64,000 bases of DNA from JAANXG01 sp963731035 (lineage in GTDB: Bacteria > Pseudomonadota > Gammaproteobacteria > Arenicellales > JAANXG01), in NCBI GenBank assembly GCA_963731035.1, contig CAVSUY010000006.1, positions 124,001-188,000 of the forward strand. The letters run 5' to 3'. Of the stretch, positions 1-7,356 are shown in pieces. Made by a program: the position numbers and the translations under genes. How positions within the stretch are numbered: position 1 is the first letter of the stretch; every line of letters starts with the position of its first letter. A model generated the notes under the pieces. That model was not told the origin of the DNA. It did no database searches and saw only the letters and a program-made list of their open reading frames with translations.

Positions 1-777
1 GCCGGGGCGCTGCCGCTGGTCTGGTCCATGGACCACGTTGGACCGCTGGCGCGCAGCGCCGGGGACGCCGCGGCGATGTTCGGCGCCCTGGTCGGCCACG
101 ACCCGGCGGACCCGTACTCGTCGTCCGTGTCGCCGTGCGGCGGCTTCGAGGCGGGGCGGGAGCGTGTCAACGGACTGCGCGTGGGGGTGGTTCGCCGCTT
201 CTTCTTTGAGGGCCATGCGGACGTGATCCGTGTCGTCGACGATGCGCTGGACAGGCTCCGCGATCACGGTGCCGTCATCATGGACCTCGATATTCCCGAT
301 CTCGAAGACGCCCACGCCGCGGCGCGGACGACCTTCGTCGAGGCGACAGCCGTGCACGAGGACGACTTACGGGAGCGGGCAGATGCTTTCAGCGACGAAG
401 TGCGGGCCAAGATCGAGGCGGCGCTGGAGACGAGGGCGACGAAATACGCTCGGGCGCAGCACTTCAGGCGCGGGTTCACCAACCGCGTCGAGCAGCTTCT
501 CTCGGAATGCGTCGTGCTTGCCTGTCCCACGGCGACAATCGCCGCGGCGCCGTTTCATCGCCGCCCCGAGGATTACGGGCTTCACTCGTGGAAGAATACG
601 GGAATCTTCAATCTCACTGGCCATCCATCCGTCTCGGTGCCTTGCGGCTTCACCAGGAACGGTCTGCCCGTTGGGCTGATGCTCACGAGCGGGCTGTTCA
701 GCAACTGGAAGCTGCTGGAGATTGCCGACGCCTGCGAAGGAGTGCTCGGCCAAGACGGGGTACATCCGAGTCTGTAG
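1..777 (+). CDS. Amidase (amidase signature family), C-terminal part
   Basis: This is the last 258 codons of an amidase-signature hydrolase; the frame is open from base 1, so the start lies outside the window. The visible part begins with WSMDHVGPLARSAGDAA, the segment that follows the catalytic serine region in this family. It ends with the usual FNLTGHPSVSVPCGF...LPVGLML block, so fold and family are clear. The catalytic Lys and both Ser are upstream and cannot be checked. The family covers GatA subunits and many aryl or aliphatic amidases, and the substrate cannot be told here. A nearby aromatic-acid island makes an amide-hydrolysing role plausible, but that is inference. Its stop codon is followed at once by a REP-like repeat. 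Confidence 0.85.
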   Translation, partial: AGALPLVWSMDHVGPLARSAGDAAAMFGALVGHDPADPYSSSVSPCGGFEAGRERVNGLRVGVVRRFFFEGHADVIRVVDDALDRLRDHGAVIMDLDIPDLEDAHAAARTTFVEATAVHEDDLRERADAFSDEVRAKIEAALETRATKYARAQHFRRGFTNRVEQLLSECVVLACPTATIAAAPFHRRPEDYGLHSWKNTGIFNLTGHPSVSVPCGFTRNGLPVGLMLTSGLFSNWKLLEIADACEGVLGQDGVHPSL

Positions 778-899
778 GTCGGCATTTACGTCGGCAGCGG
801 CGCTCGGTGCCGGCGCACGCATTTGTCGGGATCGTTGCTTTCGGCTTTCCTGCTTTCAGAGACGCTCATACCTCCTTGTATGTCGGAATCCCGACCTAC
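774..899. repeat. Inverted pair of REP-like repeats, family B
   Basis: GTAGGTCGGCATTTACGTCGGCA at 774-796 is a short imperfect palindrome. It recurs in inverted orientation as TGTCGGAATCCCGACCTAC at 881-899. Related copies lie near 10907, 10953, 31123 and 44151. Here the pair sits between the convergent ends of the amidase and boxR genes and overlaps both stop codons. It could act as a transcript-end structure. Confidence 0.6.
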
Positions 900-1855
900 A
901 GCGCGCTCCCTTCCCGGTGCGGCTCGTGCCGACTGAGGTAGTGCTGGCATTGGCCGACCAGTTCCTGCAGGCAGTCCTGCACGCTCCGCCCGGACGTGTC
1001 GAGGACATAGTTGGCGGCGCTGTAGTAGCTTTCCCGCTCTTCCAGTATGAGCTTGAGGTCGCTCATAGCCTCGGCATTGCCTTCCATCGGGCGCAGGTCG
1101 CCCTGGGCGATCACTCGGCTCATGTGTTCCTCAGGGCTCGCCTTGATCCATACGGTGTAGAAGGAGCCCAGCAGCGCATCGTAGGTTTGTTGCTCGGATA
1201 CGAGGCTGCCACCGGTTTCCACCACGACGCACTCGTTGTCGTCGATTACCCGGCGGACTGCCTGGTGCTCGAGGCGGCGGTATGCCTTCTGGCCGCCCAG
1301 GGAGAACAGTTCCGGCGTCTTCATTCCCGCCAGGTTCTCGATCACGTCGCCGAGCCGTATGAAGGGGACCTTGAGCCGCTGCGCCAGCAGGCCGCCCAGG
1401 GTCGTCTTGCCGCCGCCGCGCAGGCCCACCAGCGCGACGCCCCGCACCGGCCCCTTGGCGTCGGAGAACTGCTTGAGCAGCAGCGAGTATGCCGCCTTCT
1501 GCTGGTCCAGCGACAAGCGCCCGAGGAAAGTCAGCAGCGGCTTCAATTGAACGGCGCGGGACTGATTGTCGGGCAGCAGCTCCTGCAACTCGACGTTCAA
1601 CGCTTCGGCGAGCTGCCACAACAGCGCCACGGAAATATTGGCCTGGCCGCTTTCGAGCTGCGCCAGGTAGCGCTCCGAGATGCCGGAGTGCCGGGACAGG
1701 TCCTTGCGGCTCATGCCTCGCTGGGCACGGATGCCGCGAGTTCGTTCGCCGATGCCGGCGATGTACGCCTTGATCGGGTCGGCCATCGGTACGGAGTCGT
1801 CGGCGGCCGGCGTTGAGCCCCGGTACGCAGGCGTGTTTTCGGTTGGCTCAGTCAT
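896..1855 (-). CDS. boxR: BoxR/BzdR-type benzoyl-CoA-responsive repressor
   Basis: This 319-residue protein has the two-part layout of the BoxR/BzdR family. A Cro/CI-type helix-turn-helix lies at about residues 34-92 (MSRKDLSRHSGISERYLAQLE). A shikimate-kinase-like P-loop domain follows, with Walker A GLRGGGKT at 144-151. In characterised members the kinase-like domain binds benzoyl-CoA and releases the repressor from DNA. The start chosen is ATG at 1855, which gives the normal family N-terminus; it overlaps the end of the upstream dehydrogenase gene by 8 bp, so the two are co-transcribed. Three near-identical palindromes at 2906, 26042 and 31204 are its likely operators, the first in front of its own operon, implying autoregulation. 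Confidence 0.93.
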   Translation of the reverse strand: MTEPTENTPAYRGSTPAADDSVPMADPIKAYIAGIGERTRGIRAQRGMSRKDLSRHSGISERYLAQLESGQANISVALLWQLAEALNVELQELLPDNQSRAVQLKPLLTFLGRLSLDQQKAAYSLLLKQFSDAKGPVRGVALVGLRGGGKTTLGGLLAQRLKVPFIRLGDVIENLAGMKTPELFSLGGQKAYRRLEHQAVRRVIDDNECVVVETGGSLVSEQQTYDALLGSFYTVWIKASPEEHMSRVIAQGDLRPMEGNAEAMSDLKLILEERESYYSAANYVLDTSGRSVQDCLQELVGQCQHYLSRHEPHREGSAL

Positions 1856-2882
1856 TGACCCGCAATACCACCTTGCCGGTTTGGCGGCCCGAGTCGAGGT
1901 ACGCCAGAGCCTGAAGTCCCTTGTCGAGTGGAAACATCTTGTCGACGACCGGCCGGATCTGCCGATGTCGAACGGCGTGCAGCAGGGCCCGGAACTCGTC
2001 CCGGTTGCCGATCGTGCTGCCGATGATCCGGAGCTGCCGGATGAAGATCCGCTGCAGGTCGGCACCGGGCTGCGCGCCGGTGGTTGCCCCGCAGGTCACG
2101 AGACGCCCGCCCCGGCGCAGCGCCCGAAGGCTCGACCCCCAGGTCGCATCACCGACATTCTCGATCACCGCGTCCACGCCGCGGCCACCGGTCATTTCCA
2201 TCACCGCCTCCGCCACATCTTGTTCGCGGTAGTTGACGAGCCCGTCCGCGCCCAGATCGCGTGCCGCCTCCAGCTTGGCGTCGCTGCCGGAGGTTACGAT
2301 CGCCCGGGCGCCCACCAGCTTCACGATCTGCAGGGCCGCAGTCGCGACACCGCCGCCGATGCCGTGAATCAGGACCGTTTCCGCGGGACGGAGCTCTCCC
2401 TGGGTTGTCACCATGCGCCAGGCCGTCAAGTAGGCGGTCGGCAGCGTCGCGGCCTCGTCGAAGGACAGGTCGTCCGGAAGCGGGTAGAGATTGTGCGCGG
2501 GCACGCAAGCGTATTCGGCGAACGCGCCGTGCCGGTGCTCGCCCACGATCCGGCAACGCAGGCACAGCATCTGGTCGCCGCGCACGCAGAACTCGCACTC
2601 GCCGCAGTAGATGACCGGATAGATCACCACCCGGTCGCCCGCCGCGACGCCGGTGACGCCCGGGCCTGGCATGTCCACCACGCCGGCGCCGTCGACACCG
2701 AGGATCAACGGCAGCTCATGGGTGATTCCGGCGCCGCTGTTGCGCATGTACAGATCGACCCGGTTGAGTGACGCGCTCGCGATCCGCACGCGGGCCTCGC
2801 CGGGCCCGGGCTCCGGAACGGGCATGTCGCCGAGCACCGCGGAATCCTCGTGTCCGTGACTCTTTATATAGATCGCCCGCAT
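1848..2882 (-). CDS. Zinc-type alcohol dehydrogenase / quinone oxidoreductase
   Basis: This is a 344-residue medium-chain dehydrogenase/reductase. It has an N-terminal GroES-like domain with cysteines GECEFCVRGDQMLCLRC, which look like a structural zinc loop. The nucleotide-binding motif GIGGGVATAALQIV lies at mid-length and DAVIENVG follows. I chose ATG 2882 because the Rossmann-family start MRAIYIKSHG fits and GGAGG lies 14 bp upstream. The gene is first in an operon with boxR, and the promoter region carries two candidate BoxR sites. In an aromatic-CoA island it could oxidise an alcohol or reduce an enone, but the substrate is not predictable. It does not replace the aldehyde dehydrogenase missing from the box pathway, which belongs to another superfamily. 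Confidence 0.85.
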   Translation of the reverse strand: MRAIYIKSHGHEDSAVLGDMPVPEPGPGEARVRIASASLNRVDLYMRNSGAGITHELPLILGVDGAGVVDMPGPGVTGVAAGDRVVIYPVIYCGECEFCVRGDQMLCLRCRIVGEHRHGAFAEYACVPAHNLYPLPDDLSFDEAATLPTAYLTAWRMVTTQGELRPAETVLIHGIGGGVATAALQIVKLVGARAIVTSGSDAKLEAARDLGADGLVNYREQDVAEAVMEMTGGRGVDAVIENVGDATWGSSLRALRRGGRLVTCGATTGAQPGADLQRIFIRQLRIIGSTIGNRDEFRALLHAVRHRQIRPVVDKMFPLDKGLQALAYLDSGRQTGKVVLRVND

Positions 2883-2904
2883 CGTTGATGAGCTAACCTC
2901 CGGA

Positions 2905-2917
2905 TGCACTATAGTGC
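2905..2917. promoter_or_regulatory. Candidate BoxR operator 1 (perfect palindrome)
   Basis: TGCACTATAGTGC contains the perfect 12-bp palindrome GCACTATAGTGC at 2906-2917. It lies 24 bp upstream of the dehydrogenase-boxR operon and about 110 bp upstream of the divergent DUF4863 gene. It matches the sites at 26042 and 31204 in 11 and 10 of 12 positions. BzdR/BoxR repressors are known to bind TGCA-containing palindromes, so assignment to BoxR is inference backed by position and recurrence. Confidence 0.7.
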
Positions 2918-2918
2918 C

Positions 2919-2947
2919 TTTACAGCGTGATAGAAAGGGGATATCGT
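2919..2947 (+). promoter_or_regulatory. Possible sigma-70 promoter for DUF4863-bcl operon
   Basis: TTTACA (2919-2924) and TATCGT (2942-2947) are separated by 17 bp and face the DUF4863 gene. They lie between operator 1 and the second TGCA palindrome, so repressor bound at either could block it. The -10 match is only fair. Confidence 0.35.
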
Positions 2948-2956
2948 AGCAACACA

Positions 2957-2970
2957 TGCACTAAGGTGCA
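2957..2970. promoter_or_regulatory. Candidate second BoxR site (imperfect palindrome)
   Basis: TGCACTAAGGTGCA has TGCAC and GTGCA half sites arranged as in the first operator, 52 bp away. It would fall near the transcription start of the rightward operon. Two spaced sites could allow cooperative binding. Confidence 0.5.
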
Positions 2971-3025
2971 GCATTGTGGTTTTCCTCTCTACGACAATCA
3001 ATAATCACGCGCGCCACCGCATGCC

Positions 3026-3493
3026 ATGACACTCGAAGAATTCACGTCTCTGATCAGCAGGATCACCGGGGCCGTCGAGGGCCGATCCCTGGACGATGGC
3101 CTGGCGAGCTTTCTCAACGAGACCTTCCCGCCCGGGGACGAGGCCTTTGAGGACATCGAGGCCGCGTGCCAGGCGGCGATCGCGGAAGGCTGGATGTGCA
3201 ATCGCGAGGCCGGCGGCATCAAGTTCGGACGGGTGCTGAAGCCGGGGCCGGCGACCCACGGGTTCAGCGTAGATGTTGTGGTCATGAAAGAGGTCAAGGG
3301 TCCGCACCACCGTCACCCCAACGGCGAGATAGACATGGTCATGCCTTTGACCGAGCAGGCCGCGTTCGACGGCCACGGTAAGGGCTGGTGCGTCTATGGC
3401 CCGGGTACCTCGCACCATCCCACCGTCAGCGATGGTGAAGCGATCGTCCTGTATCTCCTTCCACAGGGGGAGATAGAGTTCACCAGGCAATAG
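3026..3493 (+). CDS. DUF4863 family cupin-like protein (hydroxylaminobenzoate lyase family)
   Basis: This is a 155-residue protein with a metal-binding-looking block KGPHHRHPNGEIDMVMPL near residue 90 and GTSHHPTV near residue 130. That pattern matches the DUF4863 family, which includes a 4-hydroxylaminobenzoate lyase of nitrobenzoate degradation. From memory, DUF4863 genes recur in box clusters, where their role is not established. The start ATG at 3026 has no clear ribosome binding site. The gene opens the rightward operon opposite boxR, directly downstream of two candidate BoxR sites, so benzoate-dependent expression is expected. A metal-dependent step on an aromatic or its CoA ester is a reasonable guess, but the substrate is unknown. 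Confidence 0.75.
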   Translation: MTLEEFTSLISRITGAVEGRSLDDGLASFLNETFPPGDEAFEDIEAACQAAIAEGWMCNREAGGIKFGRVLKPGPATHGFSVDVVVMKEVKGPHHRHPNGEIDMVMPLTEQAAFDGHGKGWCVYGPGTSHHPTVSDGEAIVLYLLPQGEIEFTRQ

Positions 3494-3555
3494 GGGCCTG
3501 TCGGAATGATCATGACGCTGCTGCCTCGCTGCGCGCGGATCTCGCGGGCGGTCTG

Positions 3556-3772
3556 CTAGTGTGCCCCGCCGGAAATGATGCAAATGATTTCAGGCTGGGA
3601 TGACGGTGGCCCCGATCCGCAAACGGGCGCCGCCGGGATCTTTTTCAGTCGCTCCCCGATACTCGCTTGGTGAAAAAGACCCCGGCGGCGCCCTTTCGAT
3701 GCTCTATCGAACAATTCAACCCGGATCGGCAAGCCGCCGATAAGTTACAGACTGTTTGACGGGGCACACTAG
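3556..3772. mobile_element. MITE-like inverted-repeat element, 217 bp
   Basis: The outer ends are a perfect 13-bp inverted repeat: CTAGTGTGCCCCG at 3556-3568 and its complement at 3760-3772. Inside lies a second strong inverted repeat of 23 bp with one mismatch, 3625-3647 against 3671-3693 (arm core GGCGCCGCCGGGATC). No open frame of note is present. The size, ends and lack of coding fit a miniature inverted-repeat element, possibly with CTAG as target. It fills nearly the whole gap between the DUF4863 gene and bcl, so its hairpin may also affect read-through into bcl. No second copy is seen in the window. Confidence 0.5.
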
Positions 3773-3797
3773 AACCGGCCAGCATCGGGAGGCCTAT

Positions 3798-5390
3798 ATG
3801 TCCGAGTTTGCATCGACCACGACGGGCGACGTCCCTGGTATCGAGTTGCCGGTGGACTTCAACGCGGCCACATGGTTTATCGACCGCCACCTCGATGAGG
3901 GACGGGCGGGAAACACGGCGGTCATCGACGACGCCGGCTCCTACACCTACGGCGATCTCGCCAAGCGGATGAATCGCGCCGGCAACGCGCTGGCCGGCCT
4001 CGGCTTGCAGCAGGAGATGCGCGTTGCCGTGTGCATGCTGGACACGGTGGACTTTCCCGCCGTGTTCTGGGGCGGCATCAAGGCAGGTCTTGTCCCCATA
4101 GCGGTCAACACACTGCTTACCGGCGAGCACTACGACTACATCCTGCGCGACTCGCGAGCACGCGCCCTGGTGGTCAGCGAAGCATTGCTCGATCAGCTCA
4201 AGCCCATTCTCGACAAGCAAACCGCGCTGGAGCACGTCATCGTGGCCGGTTCGGACGGCCACGGCTATCCTCTCCTGTCGGACCTGACGGCACTGGCGGC
4301 GGACGAGCTGGAACCGGCGGACACCCGCCGGGACGACATCGCTTTCTGGCTGTATTCCTCGGGCTCCACCGGCAATCCCAAGGGCGTCAAGCACCTGCAT
4401 CGCAACCTGGTGGCCACCGCGGAGTTGTACGGCAAGGGCGTGCTGGGAATCCGTGAGGACGACTTGGTGTATTCCGCGGCCAAGCTGTTCTTTGCCTACG
4501 GCCTCGGCAACGGCATGAGTTTCCCGTTCTCGGTCGGGGCAACCGGGATATACCTGGCGGGCCGGCCCACCCCGGATGCGGTGATGGACGTCATGGCGCG
4601 CCACCACCCCACCATCTTCTGCGGCGTGCCCACCCTGTACGCGGCCATCCTCGGCGGCATCGATGAAAACACCCGTGGCAGCGACCGCCTGCGGGTGTGC
4701 ATCTCGGCCGGTGAGGCACTGCCGGAGAACATCGGCAATCGCTGGCAGGAGCGATTCGGGGTCGAGATCCTCGACGGTATCGGCTCGACCGAGATGCTGC
4801 ACATCTTCCTCAGCAACTGGCCCGGCAAGGTGCGCTATGGCACCTCCGGCACCCCGGTCCCCGGCTACCAGGCAAAGCTGGTGGAGCAGGAGGGGCGCGA
4901 GGTGCGCGTGGGAGAGATCGGCGAGCTGCTGATCAGCGGTCCTTCCGCGGCCGAGAGTTACTGCAACCAGCGGGAGAAGAGCCTCGATACCTTCATGGGC
5001 CGCTGGACCCGCACCGGCGACAAGTACCTGCGCGACGAAGACGGCTACTACCACTACTGCGGGCGCACCGACGACATGTTCAAGTCGGGCGGCAACTGGG
5101 TCTCGCCGTTCGAGGTGGAGTCGGCGATCGTCTCCCACGACAAGGTGCTCGAGGCCGCCGTGATTTCCCATGCCGACGACGACGGCAACCTGAAGCCCAA
5201 GGCCTACGTGGTGGTGAAGCAGGGCGTCGAGCCGTCCGAAGCGCTCGCCGAGGAGCTGCAGGCGTTCGTCAAGGACAAGATCGAAGCCTGGAAGTATCCG
5301 CGCTGGGTCGAGTTCCTGGACAGCCTGCCGAAAACCGCCACCGGCAAGATCCAACGCTTCAAGCTGCGTGAAATGGATGAGAGTCGATAG
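3798..5390 (+). CDS. Benzoate-CoA ligase
   Basis: This 530-residue AMP-forming acyl-CoA ligase is of the benzoate-CoA ligase type. It activates benzoate with ATP and CoA to benzoyl-CoA, the first step of the box pathway. The P-loop YSSGSTGNPKG starts near residue 185. FFAYGLGNGMSFPFS and GIGSTEMLHIFLSN are typical of benzoate ligases, and the catalytic lysine lies in TATGKIQR near residue 517. The start is ATG 3798 with GGGAGG five bases upstream; an upstream in-frame ATG at 3756 falls inside the inverted-repeat element and is rejected. Two further ligases of the same superfamily occur at 17036 and 21660. Position beside boxR and the paa genes supports benzoate as substrate. Confidence 0.93.
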   Translation: MSEFASTTTGDVPGIELPVDFNAATWFIDRHLDEGRAGNTAVIDDAGSYTYGDLAKRMNRAGNALAGLGLQQEMRVAVCMLDTVDFPAVFWGGIKAGLVPIAVNTLLTGEHYDYILRDSRARALVVSEALLDQLKPILDKQTALEHVIVAGSDGHGYPLLSDLTALAADELEPADTRRDDIAFWLYSSGSTGNPKGVKHLHRNLVATAELYGKGVLGIREDDLVYSAAKLFFAYGLGNGMSFPFSVGATGIYLAGRPTPDAVMDVMARHHPTIFCGVPTLYAAILGGIDENTRGSDRLRVCISAGEALPENIGNRWQERFGVEILDGIGSTEMLHIFLSNWPGKVRYGTSGTPVPGYQAKLVEQEGREVRVGEIGELLISGPSAAESYCNQREKSLDTFMGRWTRTGDKYLRDEDGYYHYCGRTDDMFKSGGNWVSPFEVESAIVSHDKVLEAAVISHADDDGNLKPKAYVVVKQGVEPSEALAEELQAFVKDKIEAWKYPRWVEFLDSLPKTATGKIQRFKLREMDESR

Positions 5391-5703
5391 CAAGATGTTG
5401 GCCTGGCAGGCTGCGGAGAACGGTGGAGGAATCAAGTCCAAGCACCGCTTCAGGAGAGAAAAACCCCCTCTCCCGCTGGCGGGAGAGGGAAGGGGTGAGG
5501 GCAGTGGAAAGTAGCCTCGGCACGAACTATTTGGTACCCACGCATGCTTGGAACCGGGAAGGGCGCAACGCGACATCGAACCCTGCCACTTCACCTCAAC
5601 CCTCTCCCCCGTGGGGGACAGGGAGCTTCGTGTCTCTCCACGTCTGCTTGGAGATATTCATGAAGATATTACTTACGACCCTGCTGCCGGCCACTCCGAC
5701 TGC
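5391..5703. other. Intergenic stretch with inverted repeats and a short leader frame
   Basis: About 310 bp lie between bcl and the hydrolase gene. They contain the hairpin CCCTCTCCCGCTGGCGGGAGAGGG at 5466-5489, a type of GC-rich repeat widespread in proteobacterial spacers, and a looser relative near 5601-5623. The last 48 bp hold a 15-codon leader frame, described separately. I see no conserved longer gene. Confidence 0.6.
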
Positions 5704-5707
5704 ATGA
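5660..5707 (+). CDS. Putative 15-residue leader peptide coupled to the hydrolase gene
   Basis: ATG at 5660 follows GGAG with a six-base spacer and opens MKILLTTLLPATPTA, which stops at 5705-5707. Its stop overlaps the next start codon as ATGA, and that next start has no ribosome binding site of its own. This layout suggests translational coupling rather than a functional peptide. No sequence similarity is claimed. Confidence 0.4.
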   Translation: MKILLTTLLPATPTA

Positions 5708-6549
5708 ACAGCGGGAGCACAACCGGTCGCCTCGAGGCCGGTGGCGCCCATCTCGAATACCGCTGGATCGGGCCGCCACCGGAGGCGACGGCGACGCTGG
5801 TGTTCCTGCACGAAGGCCTGGGCTGCGTGGCGCTGTGGAAGGACTTTCCCGATCGTGTCGCCGAGGCGACCGGGCTCGGCGTGCTCGTGTACAGCCGCCG
5901 CGGCTACGGAGAATCGGACCCGGTGGAGTCGCCCCGGCCGCTGACCTATATGCACAACGAGGGCCTCGAGGTGCTGTCCGAGGTGCTGGACGCGACCGGC
6001 ATCCGCTCGGCGATCCTCGTGGGACACAGCGACGGCGCTTCGATTGCCCTGATCCACGCGGGCGGGGTGCGCGACCCCCGGGTGCACGGCCTGGTGCTGA
6101 TGGCGCCTCACGTGTTCAACGAGGAGTTGTCTATCCGCAGCATACGCGCGGCGAAGGAAGCCTACGAGCAGGGCGGGCTGCGGGAGCAGCTCGCCCGCTA
6201 CCACGGCGACAACGTCGACGGTGCGTTCCGGGGTTGGAACCGAGCGTGGTTGGACCCGGGCTTTCTCGAGTGGAACATCGAGGAGTTTCTTCCGCGCGTC
6301 GCGATTCCGTTGCTTGTGATACAAGGAAGAGACGATGAATACGGCACCGAGCGGCAGGTTCACGCCATCCGGGACCAGGCGGCGGGGCCCGTGGAGCTGT
6401 TGATGCTGCCGGATTGCCGCCACTCGCCGCAGCGGGACCAGCCGGCCGCGACACTGGAAGCCATCCGCGTTTTCGCCGAACGTCACGCCCGGCCGCCCGG
6501 CGGCAAAGCCGCGCGCCGTGGGACAGAATCTTCCGGAGCCAACCCATGA
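5704..6549 (+). CDS. Alpha/beta hydrolase of the box cluster
   Basis: This is a 281-residue alpha/beta hydrolase. The nucleophile elbow VGHSDGAS places the catalytic serine at residue 109. An oxyanion-type HEGLG lies near residue 35 and a C-terminal DCRHSPQRDQP supplies the probable histidine. Hydrolases like this accompany box genes in other bacteria, where roles on a lactone or CoA ester of the ring-opened product have been supposed. None can be proved from sequence. The ATG at 5704 overlaps the stop of a short leader frame, and its own stop overlaps the paaF start by four bases (ATGA), so it lies in a tightly coupled operon with the beta-oxidation genes. Confidence 0.85.
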   Translation: MNSGSTTGRLEAGGAHLEYRWIGPPPEATATLVFLHEGLGCVALWKDFPDRVAEATGLGVLVYSRRGYGESDPVESPRPLTYMHNEGLEVLSEVLDATGIRSAILVGHSDGASIALIHAGGVRDPRVHGLVLMAPHVFNEELSIRSIRAAKEAYEQGGLREQLARYHGDNVDGAFRGWNRAWLDPGFLEWNIEEFLPRVAIPLLVIQGRDDEYGTERQVHAIRDQAAGPVELLMLPDCRHSPQRDQPAATLEAIRVFAERHARPPGGKAARRGTESSGANP

Positions 6550-7337
6550 TCGACCATCAAAACCAGCTCAAGGACATTCTCGTCGGGACGCCCCGCCCCG
6601 GCGTCAGGCTGATCACCTTGAACCGCCCGAAGGCGCGCAACGCACTGCGCACCCGCACTCTGCGGGAGATCGCGGACACCCTGGACGCTGCCGAGGCGGA
6701 CGTGGCCATCGGTGCCTGCGTGATTACCGGCGGGCCCGAGGTGTTCGCCGCCGGGGCCGACATCAAGGAGATGGCGGCCGCGGGGGCCGAGGAGATCAGG
6801 AACGATCCTCGCCAGGCCCACCGGCGGCGCATCGACCGCTTCGCCAAGCCCCTCATCGCTGCGGTGAATGGATACGCGCTGGGCGGCGGCTGCGAGCTGG
6901 CCATGCAGGCCGACATCATCATCGCAGGGGACAACGCCCGCTTCGGCCAGCCCGAGATCAACCTGGGGATCATTCCCGGGGCCGGCGGCACCCAGCGCCT
7001 GATCCGAGCCGTGGGCAAGTCGTTGGCCATGAAGATGGTGCTGTCCGGCGAGATGATCGACGCCCGCGCTGCCCTGGCTGCGGGACTGGTGGCGGAGATC
7101 GCGCCGACCGAGCTCAACGTGGAGAAAGCCGTGGAGCTCGCCGCTGTCATCGCCGCCAAGGCACCTCTCGCGGTCCGCCTGGCCAAGGACGTGATGCGCA
7201 AGTCCTTCGAGCATCTCCTGGCCGCCGCACTGGACTACGAGCGCGAGGCTTTTGTCGTGCTGGCGAACACCGGGGACCGCAAGGAAGGTCTCGCCGCCTT
7301 CATCGAGAAGCGACAGCCCCGCTTCACCGGCCGTTGA
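6546..7337 (+). CDS. paaF: Enoyl-CoA hydratase, PaaF-type (2,3-dehydroadipyl-CoA hydratase)
   Basis: This 263-residue crotonase-fold protein has the oxyanion motifs FAAGADIKEM and NGYALGGGCELAM, plus a catalytic-loop segment PEINLGIIPGAGGTQRL with the glutamates of true hydratases. It would hydrate 2,3-dehydroadipyl-CoA to 3-hydroxyadipyl-CoA. That intermediate is shared by the phenylacetyl-CoA and box pathways, and the rest of the paa ring-attack genes are absent here, so service to the box pathway is the likely use. The ATG overlaps the hydrolase stop by four bases. The next gene starts 19 bp downstream. Assignment to PaaF rather than another short-chain hydratase rests on context as well as sequence. 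Confidence 0.88.
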   Translation: MIDHQNQLKDILVGTPRPGVRLITLNRPKARNALRTRTLREIADTLDAAEADVAIGACVITGGPEVFAAGADIKEMAAAGAEEIRNDPRQAHRRRIDRFAKPLIAAVNGYALGGGCELAMQADIIIAGDNARFGQPEINLGIIPGAGGTQRLIRAVGKSLAMKMVLSGEMIDARAALAAGLVAEIAPTELNVEKAVELAAVIAAKAPLAVRLAKDVMRKSFEHLLAAALDYEREAFVVLANTGDRKEGLAAFIEKRQPRFTGR

Positions 7338-7356
7338 ATTTCCGGCTCATTGGCCC

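Noticed and set aside
3756..3797. Earlier benzoate-CoA ligase start
   Set aside because: It lies in the inverted-repeat element and lacks a ribosome site; ATG 3798 has GGGAGG.
3645..5594. Long minus-strand open frame opposite benzoate-CoA ligase
   Set aside because: It is an antisense shadow with no family motif; the plus-strand ligase is certain.
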